Below, in pieces: positions 5,261 through 9,579 of a stretch of 9,579 bases of DNA. The first letter of the stretch is position 1. Each line of letters starts with the position of its first letter. The position numbers were made by a program, and so were the translations under genes. Origin of the DNA: Chloroflexota bacterium (GTDB taxonomy: Bacteria > Chloroflexota > Anaerolineae > Anaerolineales > UBA11657); contig QWRL01000059.1 of NCBI GenBank assembly GCA_003670425.1, positions 2,512-12,090 on the forward strand, in the 5' to 3' direction. The notes beneath the pieces were generated by a model. The model searched no databases. It was given only the letters and a program-made list of their open reading frames with translations, and was not told the origin of the DNA.

Positions 5261-7273
5261 ATGATTGAACTTCACGCTGCGCTGGATTACAATTCAGCTT
5301 CCGCCCTGCTGTTGCCAGAAATTATAGTGAATACCCCGCGCATTCTGCTGGTTGAGGATGATGAGAATGTGGCATTCGTAACGCGCGAGACGCTCGCGGG
5401 GAACGGTGCCTACTTGGTGGAGCGCGCTGCCAGCCTGGCAGCTGCGCGCCAGCTGCTGCGCACGCAGCGCTTTGACCTGATCCTGATGGATTACAACCTG
5501 CCCGATGGCACCGGCCTGCAGCTGGTGCAGGAGCTGGGCGCGGACGTGCCGGTGGTGATGGTGACCGGGCGCGGCGACGAGCGCGTGGCCACAGAAACGC
5601 TGATGGCGGGCGCGGTGGATTACGTTGTGAAGGCCGGTGACTATCTGGCGCGCGAGCTGCCGGAGAAGATTGACCGCGCCCTGCAACAATGGCAGCTGAA
5701 GCGCGCCGTGGCGCGCGCCGAGAGCCGCTACCGTTCCATTTTTGACGAGGCCAGCGACGGCATTTTGGTCTGTGACACAAACGGCGTGGTGCTGGAGGCC
5801 AACCAGCACGCGTGCCGCTGGCTGCAGCTGGAGCGCCCGGCACTGGTGGGGCGGCGCATGCAAGACCTGGAGCAGCCTGGAAACCAGCTGCTGCGCACAG
5901 AGGTGGCCGGGCGTTTGGAGCGCACCGGCGAAGCCGTGTACGAGGCCGTCTTTACGCGCGCTGATGGCACCTGCTTTCCGGTGGAAGTGAGCGTACAGCG
6001 CGTGGTGCACCCCGAACAGAGCCTGCTGCAATATTTTGTGCGCGACACAACGCAGCGCAAACAAGCTGAAGAACAGCAACTGGCGCGCCAGCGTGAAGTG
6101 TCTGCGCTCAGCCAGCTGACGGCTGCCATCAACCGTTCGCTGGAGCTGCCGGAAGTGCTGGAGGCGGCATTGGACGAATTGCTGGGCGCATTGCAGGTGG
6201 ACTGCGGCGCCATTTATATTGAAGCGGACCAGGCATTGCATTTGAGTGCGGCGCACGGCTTCTCGACGGAGTTTCGGGGCAGCGCAGCGCGCTACCCGCA
6301 AGCGGCCGGGGCGGTTAGCACCGCCGAAGCACTGCCGCCGCAGCTGCGGGAGTGGCTGGCAGCGGAGCACGTGCAGGCAGCTTTGGCGGCGCCGCTGGCT
6401 GCGCCTTCCGGGCTGGTGGGTGTGCTGCTGCTGGGCGACCGGCGCCGCAAGACCTTCAGCGCGGACGAGAGCAACTTTGTGCGCGTAACCAGCGACCGCA
6501 TTGCCGGCGCAATTGAAAATGCGCGCCTGCTGCAGCGGCTGCAGGCATCCGTGGAAGCCACGCGCACGGCGCAGGCGCAGCTGATGCAGGCCGCGCGCCT
6601 TTCCGCCATCGGCCAAATGGCGGCCGGCGTGGCGCACCAGATCAGCAATCCGCTGACGACTGTAATTGCGGACTCGCAACTGCTGCTGCGCGCGGTGGAT
6701 CCGGATCATCCGGCGCATGCCTCGGCGCTGGCAATTCAGCATGCCGGCTGGCGCGCGCAGCGCGTAGTGCAGCGCCTGCTCAACTATTCGCGCCCCGGCG
6801 AAGAAGTGATGCGGCCCACGCGCGTGGCCGGCACCGTGGGCGACGCGCTGGACCTGGTGCGCTCCTATCTGCAGCGCAGCGGCGTGCAGCTGGATCTGCA
6901 GCTGGATGCGGAACTTACGCCGGTGATGGCCATCGAGTCGCAGCTGGAGGAGATTTGGATTAACCTGCTGATGAACGCGCGTGACGCGCTGGTGGACACA
7001 CAGGCGCCGCGCGTAACCGTGGCTGCGCGCGGCACGCCGGACGGGCGCGCGGTGGAAGTGGAAATCTCAGACAACGGCCCGGGCATCAGCATCGCAGACC
7101 AGGCTGCAATCTTTGAGCCCTTCTACACCACCAAGGCCGACCGCGGCGGCACGGGCCTCGGTCTCTCCGTTTGCCAGACCATTGCACAACGCCATGGCGG
7201 CTATATCACCGTACAATCAACCGAGGGCGCCGGCGCAGTGTTTATAACGCACTTGCCGTTTGCGCCCGCCTAG
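5261..7273 (+). CDS. REC-PAS-GAF-HisKA-HATPase hybrid signalling kinase
   Basis: The 670-residue protein takes a phosphoryl group on an N-terminal receiver and also carries a kinase core. REC (about 26-145) has acidic residues Glu32-Asp33-Asp34, phospho-acceptor Asp77 (LILMDYNLPDG), Thr102 and Lys124. PAS (about 155-270) starts at SRYRSIFDEASDGILVCD and ends in RDTTQRKQ. GAF (about 280-425) is followed by HisKA with His459 in the box VAHQISNP. HATPase shows Asn568/Asn572, DNGPG (604-608), FEPFYTTK and GGTGLGLS. The residue after His459 is Gln where Glu or Asp is usual, which may weaken autokinase activity. No membrane segment is seen. ATG 5261 has GAGG 7 nt upstream, overlapping the previous stop. 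An alternative GTG at 5327 would start directly at the receiver and lies after a possible internal promoter. It probably links the first kinase to the downstream regulator in a relay (inference). Confidence 0.9.
   Translation: MIELHAALDYNSASALLLPEIIVNTPRILLVEDDENVAFVTRETLAGNGAYLVERAASLAAARQLLRTQRFDLILMDYNLPDGTGLQLVQELGADVPVVMVTGRGDERVATETLMAGAVDYVVKAGDYLARELPEKIDRALQQWQLKRAVARAESRYRSIFDEASDGILVCDTNGVVLEANQHACRWLQLERPALVGRRMQDLEQPGNQLLRTEVAGRLERTGEAVYEAVFTRADGTCFPVEVSVQRVVHPEQSLLQYFVRDTTQRKQAEEQQLARQREVSALSQLTAAINRSLELPEVLEAALDELLGALQVDCGAIYIEADQALHLSAAHGFSTEFRGSAARYPQAAGAVSTAEALPPQLREWLAAEHVQAALAAPLAAPSGLVGVLLLGDRRRKTFSADESNFVRVTSDRIAGAIENARLLQRLQASVEATRTAQAQLMQAARLSAIGQMAAGVAHQISNPLTTVIADSQLLLRAVDPDHPAHASALAIQHAGWRAQRVVQRLLNYSRPGEEVMRPTRVAGTVGDALDLVRSYLQRSGVQLDLQLDAELTPVMAIESQLEEIWINLLMNARDALVDTQAPRVTVAARGTPDGRAVEVEISDNGPGISIADQAAIFEPFYTTKADRGGTGLGLSVCQTIAQRHGGYITVQSTEGAGAVFITHLPFAPA
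5265..5293 (+). promoter_or_regulatory. Possible internal promoter at the start of the hybrid kinase gene
   Basis: TTGAAC (5265-5270) and TACAAT (5288-5293) have the ideal 17-base spacing. The start point near 5300 lies downstream of the ATG at 5261, so transcripts from here could only use the GTG at 5327, which begins right at the receiver domain but lacks a Shine-Dalgarno. Confidence 0.35.
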
Positions 7274-7297
7274 TATTACGCTCAAGGAGATCTACGC

Positions 7298-8017
7298 ATG
7301 AACATCGACAAGCATAATGTGCTGGTTGTGGATGATGAACAACTGGTGGCGGGCAGCATCGAGCGCGCATTGCGCTCCAACGATTTTGGCGTGTCGGTTG
7401 CCAACAGCGGAGTGGAGGGCTTAAACCTGGCGCGCCGCCACCGGCCGCAAATGATGGTGCTGGATGTGATGATGCCCGGCATGGACGGCTTTGAAGTGTG
7501 CCGGCAAGTGCGCAGTGACCCGCTGCTGGGCGAGCTGCCAATTCTGTTTCTCACTGCGCGCGGCGGCGACGAAGACAAAATTGCCGGCCTGCGCGCCGGC
7601 GCCGATGATTACCTGACCAAGCCTTTTAATGTGGATGAGCTGGTGCTGCGCATTCGCGCAATTCTGCGGCGCGGTGGGAGCCGCAAAGTGGGCGAAGTTG
7701 CCCCGCCCGCCGACCAGATTTTGGTCCGCGATTTGTCCCTGAATTGCAAGACCTTCACGGCGCGCCGGCAGGGTGTTGAAATCATGCTCACGCCGGTTCA
7801 ATTTGATCTGCTGTACTTTTTGATGAGCCACCCGGACGAAGTGTTTTCACCCACCAAGCTGCTGCATGATGTTTGGGATTACCCGTTTGATGCCGGTTCG
7901 CCCGACCTGGTGCGTGTACACGTAAAGAACCTGCGCGAGAAGGTTGAGCCCAACCCCTCGGCACCGGAATACATAGTGACGGTACCCGGCCATGGCTATT
8001 GCATCCGCGCAGCTTAA
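7298..8017 (+). CDS. OmpR/PhoB-family response regulator
   Basis: The 239-residue, full-length two-domain regulator has a receiver (about 7-120) with Asp12-Asp13, phospho-acceptor Asp56 (MMVLDVMMPGMDG), Thr86 (FLTARGG) and Lys108 (YLTKPF). After a short linker comes a winged-helix DNA-binding domain (about 140-237): LTPVQFDLLYFLMSHPDEVFS, the recognition-helix region LVRVHVKNLREKVEPNP, and the C-terminal wing ending in VPGHGYCI. All the expected receiver residues are present, so phosphorylation-driven dimerisation and DNA binding are likely. The start is secure: AAGGAGA at 7284-7290, 7 nt before the ATG. It lies 24 nt behind the hybrid kinase in one operon and is the likely output of both kinases. 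Its targets are unknown; the palindrome at 4032-4051 is a candidate for autoregulation. Confidence 0.95.
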   Translation: MNIDKHNVLVVDDEQLVAGSIERALRSNDFGVSVANSGVEGLNLARRHRPQMMVLDVMMPGMDGFEVCRQVRSDPLLGELPILFLTARGGDEDKIAGLRAGADDYLTKPFNVDELVLRIRAILRRGGSRKVGEVAPPADQILVRDLSLNCKTFTARRQGVEIMLTPVQFDLLYFLMSHPDEVFSPTKLLHDVWDYPFDAGSPDLVRVHVKNLREKVEPNPSAPEYIVTVPGHGYCIRAA

Positions 8018-8039
8018 GGCAGCTTTACACGCGGCTCAC

Positions 8040-8060
8040 GCGCCTTTAAGGGCGCTTTTA
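8040..8060 (+). terminator. Terminator of the signalling operon
   Basis: GCGCC (8040-8044) pairs with GGCGC (8051-8055) around a TTTAAG loop, followed directly by TTTTA. The 5-bp stem is short, so termination may be partial. It separates the signalling operon from the flagellar genes. Confidence 0.5.
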
Positions 8061-8061
8061 C

Positions 8062-8090
8062 TTGACCCTGATTCCTGCGCGTGCTAAACT
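8062..8090 (+). promoter_or_regulatory. Promoter of the flbD-motA operon, near-leaderless
   Basis: TTGACC (8062-8067, five of six consensus bases) and TAAACT (8085-8090, four of six) are 17 bases apart. The start point would be about 8096-8098, two to four bases before the flbD ATG at 8100, and no Shine-Dalgarno is present. The flbD message would thus be almost leaderless. It looks like a housekeeping-type promoter; no obvious sigma-28 or sigma-54 elements were seen. Confidence 0.5.
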
Positions 8091-8099
8091 GACCTCGCT

Positions 8100-8354
8100 A
8101 TGATTCGAGTCACCCGCTTTGACGGTACTGTTTTGTTCATTAACGCCAATGCCATCAAAAGCGTGCAGGCGGCGCCAGACACCGTCATTACACTGCTTAA
8201 CGACCAAGACCGTTTCATGGTGCGCGAGCGCCGGGATACTGTAATTCAAGCGATTCTGTCCTACCAGCGCTTTGTGCATCAGCCGCTTTCCGGTGAGGAA
8301 ACCGCGGCCATGGAACGCTTTATTTTGGATGCCCACACGGACATCAACGAATAG
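8100..8354 (+). CDS. flbD: FlbD-family flagellar protein
   Basis: The 84-residue product begins MIRVTRFDGTVLFINANAIK and continues through APDTVITLLND to VRERRDTVIQAILSYQRF, the full pattern of the FlbD family (PF06289). This family lies beside the stator genes in many flagellated bacteria. The Bacillus member SwrD raises flagellar power, probably through stator function. This is not the unrelated sigma-54 activator of the same name in Caulobacter. Residues after about 60 (QPLSGEETAAMERFILDAHTDINE region) are a polar extension beyond the conserved core, making it slightly long. It has no Shine-Dalgarno and is probably read from a near-leaderless message. It is first in the operon, 18 nt before motA. 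Confidence 0.9.
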   Translation: MIRVTRFDGTVLFINANAIKSVQAAPDTVITLLNDQDRFMVRERRDTVIQAILSYQRFVHQPLSGEETAAMERFILDAHTDINE

Positions 8355-8372
8355 CCGGAGGAAGGAAAGCTC

Positions 8373-9155
8373 ATGAATTTAGCCATGGTGGTGGGGATTG
8401 GATTGTCGTTTGGAATGCTCATGGGGGCCGGGTACATTGAAGGCGGCATGTCGCCGCACATCGTTATGTTTTTGTTTTCTCACATCACTCCTTTCATGAT
8501 CACCCTTGGCGGCGGCATTGGTGCGGCAATAGCGTCCGTGCCGGCGGGCACGGGCTTTGGAGTGCACAAGCTGTTTATTCAGGCTTTCACTTCACCGGCG
8601 CACTCCCCTTTGAAAACGGTGGAAGAGATTGTGGCGATGGCCGATACTGCCCGAAAAGATGGTGTGCTGGCTCTGGAAGGGGTGGTAAAAGACATTCACG
8701 ACCCGTTCCTGCAAAAGGGAATGTCCATGGTGGTGGATGGCCTGGATGCTTCCTCCATCACGAGCATTCTGGAGCTGGATACCAAAAACATGTCTGCCCG
8801 TCATCACGCGGGCATTGACTTCTTCGCAAAATTTGGGGCATACGCGCCGACGATGGGCATCATCGGCACCGTCATGGGCTTGATTGAGGTGCTAAAGAAC
8901 TTGAACCAGCCGGAGAAGCTCGGCGGTTTGATTGGGGTTGCGTTTCTGGCCACGCTCTGGGGCGTTATGCTGGCTAATTGTTTTTTTCTGCCGATGGGCA
9001 GCGGTTTGATGCACAAAGACCACCACGAAGTAGAGGCGCGGATGATGGCCCTGACGGGCATCTTGGGCATTCAGGCGGGCGAGAATCCGCGGGTGCTAAG
9101 AGACAAGCTGCTCTCCTTCATTGGAACTGGTTCCCGGCCGAAGGAAGAGGGGTAG
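8373..9155 (+). CDS. motA: Flagellar stator subunit MotA
   Basis: The 260-residue membrane protein has the usual MotA length and four hydrophobic segments: about 3-25, 31-55, 150-176 and 185-212. The cytoplasmic loop between the second and third carries Arg94 and Glu102 (ARKDGVLALE), with the same 8-residue spacing as the rotor-contacting Arg90/Glu98 of E. coli. The third helix holds the conserved Pro159-Thr160 (YAPTMGIIGTVMGLI) that lines the ion path. The fourth contains GVAFLATLWGVMLANCFFLP. MotA forms a ring around a MotB dimer and turns against FliG. The start has GGAGGAAGGAA at 8357-8367 before ATG 8373. It is followed by a hairpin and an unusual MotB-like gene. Whether the coupling ion is H+ or Na+ cannot be decided here. 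Confidence 0.96.
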   Translation: MNLAMVVGIGLSFGMLMGAGYIEGGMSPHIVMFLFSHITPFMITLGGGIGAAIASVPAGTGFGVHKLFIQAFTSPAHSPLKTVEEIVAMADTARKDGVLALEGVVKDIHDPFLQKGMSMVVDGLDASSITSILELDTKNMSARHHAGIDFFAKFGAYAPTMGIIGTVMGLIEVLKNLNQPEKLGGLIGVAFLATLWGVMLANCFFLPMGSGLMHKDHHEVEARMMALTGILGIQAGENPRVLRDKLLSFIGTGSRPKEEG

Positions 9156-9156
9156 T

Positions 9157-9177
9157 AAAAAGCCTGCGGGGCTTTTT
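9157..9177 (+). terminator. Terminator-like hairpin between the two stator genes
   Basis: AAAAAGCC (9157-9164) and GGCTTTTT (9170-9177) form a perfect 8-bp stem with a 5-base loop (TGCGG). The T-run is the 3' arm of the stem, giving the A-tract/T-tract form of an intrinsic terminator that can work in either direction. It begins 2 bases after the motA stop and ends 15 bases before the next ATG, so it should lower transcription into the MotB-like gene or mark an RNA-processing point. Confidence 0.55.
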
Positions 9178-9192
9178 GTTGGGCGATCCTAA

Positions 9193-9579
9193 ATGGCAAC
9201 TGTAACTCTTCCAGCACCATTGCGCGCGCTGGCTGGCGGCAATCGGGAAATCCCGCTTGCCGGGCTGACCGTACTGCGTGCGCTGCAAAGTGTCGGGCGC
9301 GAGTACCCGCGCCTGCGCCGGCACTTGCTCACCCGTTGGGGCGGTTTGCGCCCGCTGTGGGTGGTGTTTTTAGACGGGCGGCGCCTGCGCTTTCCGGCGT
9401 TGCGCCGGCTTTCACCCGCAGCGCATCTGCAGCTGGTGCCCAGCCCGCGCGGCGGCAACTGGCTCATCAGCTATTCGGACTTCATTACGCTGCTGTTCGT
9501 TTTTTTTGTGGTGCTTTACTCCATGGCGGCCACCAACACCGCCAAGCTAAAAACGGTGGTTGAAAACCTGGCGCGCGCG
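9193..9579 (+). CDS. MoaD/ThiS-like beta-grasp domain fused to MotB N-terminus (partial)
   Basis: This frame runs off the right edge; 129 codons are visible. Residues 1-88 match the MoaD/ThiS sulfur-carrier pattern: VTLPAPLRALAGGNREIPL, then EYPRLRRHLL, GGLRPLWVVFLDGRRLRF, and the end LQLVPSPRGG with Gly87-Gly88 at 9451-9456. In free MoaD this Gly-Gly is the C-terminus that becomes a thiocarboxylate. Here it continues at once into NWLISYSDFITLLFVFFVV, the MotB membrane helix. Asp96 corresponds to the proton-site Asp32 of E. coli MotB. The TNTAKLKTVVENLARA region then matches the start of the MotB plug/linker. A TAA at 9190-9192 directly precedes the ATG, so the start is fixed and no frameshift is needed. 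The position after motA supports a stator role. The peptidoglycan-binding OmpA-like domain should follow outside the window. There is no clear Shine-Dalgarno (only GGGCGA at 9181-9186). A complete, functional MotB and the role of the extra domain are inferences. Confidence 0.85.
   Translation, partial: MATVTLPAPLRALAGGNREIPLAGLTVLRALQSVGREYPRLRRHLLTRWGGLRPLWVVFLDGRRLRFPALRRLSPAAHLQLVPSPRGGNWLISYSDFITLLFVFFVVLYSMAATNTAKLKTVVENLARA

Noticed and set aside
4030..7092. Numerous minus-strand and alternate-frame open frames across the two kinase genes
   Set aside because: They overlap genes with complete, motif-bearing domains and have typical shadow composition (Arg/Ala/Ser/His-rich, no domain).
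8978..9205. Alternate + frame across the end of motA and the spacer
   Set aside because: It lies out of frame within the conserved MotA C-terminus and shows no domain or ribosome-binding site.
9189..9467. Minus-strand 92-codon frame opposite the MoaD-like domain
   Set aside because: It is Arg/Ser-rich with no family resemblance, whereas the plus strand carries a recognisable two-domain protein.
1..9579. CRISPR arrays, tRNA or rRNA genes, insertion sequences or phage genes
   Set aside because: No regularly spaced direct repeats with unique spacers, no tRNA T-loop context, no transposase frame and no terminal inverted repeats with target duplications were found.

Overview
The window is about 9.6 kb of GC-rich bacterial DNA (roughly 60% GC by eye) from a flagellated, probably environmental lineage. 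The phylum cannot be fixed from sequence alone. The flbD-motA order and the Pro/Asp motifs of the stator genes point to a proton- or sodium-driven flagellar motor. Cytoplasmic PAS/GAF histidine kinases and a giant pentapeptide-repeat protein are common in sensory-rich, large-genome environmental bacteria. All firm genes lie on the + strand except one small divergent membrane-protein gene.

Layout. (1) 1-139: probable tail of an upstream gene, closed by a strong intrinsic terminator. (2) About 140-654: a long stretch with no convincing protein gene but several short perfect inverted repeats and one 15-codon mini-ORF behind a very strong Shine-Dalgarno. (3) 666-3719: a 1017-residue pentapeptide-repeat protein whose coils are interrupted by six copies of a Trp-rich linker (consensus LDxKWRxxWxL). 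(4) 3778-3957, minus strand: a 59-residue Pro-rich protein with a single C-terminal membrane segment, divergent from the next operon. (5) 4103-8017: a three-gene signalling operon made of a soluble histidine kinase, a REC-PAS-GAF-HisKA-HATPase protein and an OmpR/PhoB-type response regulator. No membrane segment is seen in any of the three, so the pathway probably reads a cytoplasmic signal. It is followed by a modest terminator. (6) 8062-9579: a flagellar stator operon, flbD-motA-motB-like. It has its own promoter placed so close to the flbD ATG that the message would be nearly leaderless.

The most striking item is the last gene, which runs off the right edge. The 129 visible residues begin with an 88-residue domain that reads as a MoaD/ThiS-type ubiquitin-like beta-grasp protein, including the terminal Gly-Gly. 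It is fused without a break to the N-terminal membrane helix of MotB, with the proton-site Asp in the YSDFITLL motif. An in-frame TAA directly precedes the ATG, so the beta-grasp domain is the true N-terminus of this stator protein. It would sit in the cytoplasm beside the MotA loops and the rotor. I know of no described MotB with such a domain. A perfect 8-bp hairpin with a T-run, and no clear Shine-Dalgarno, separates it from motA, so its expression relative to MotA may be specially controlled.
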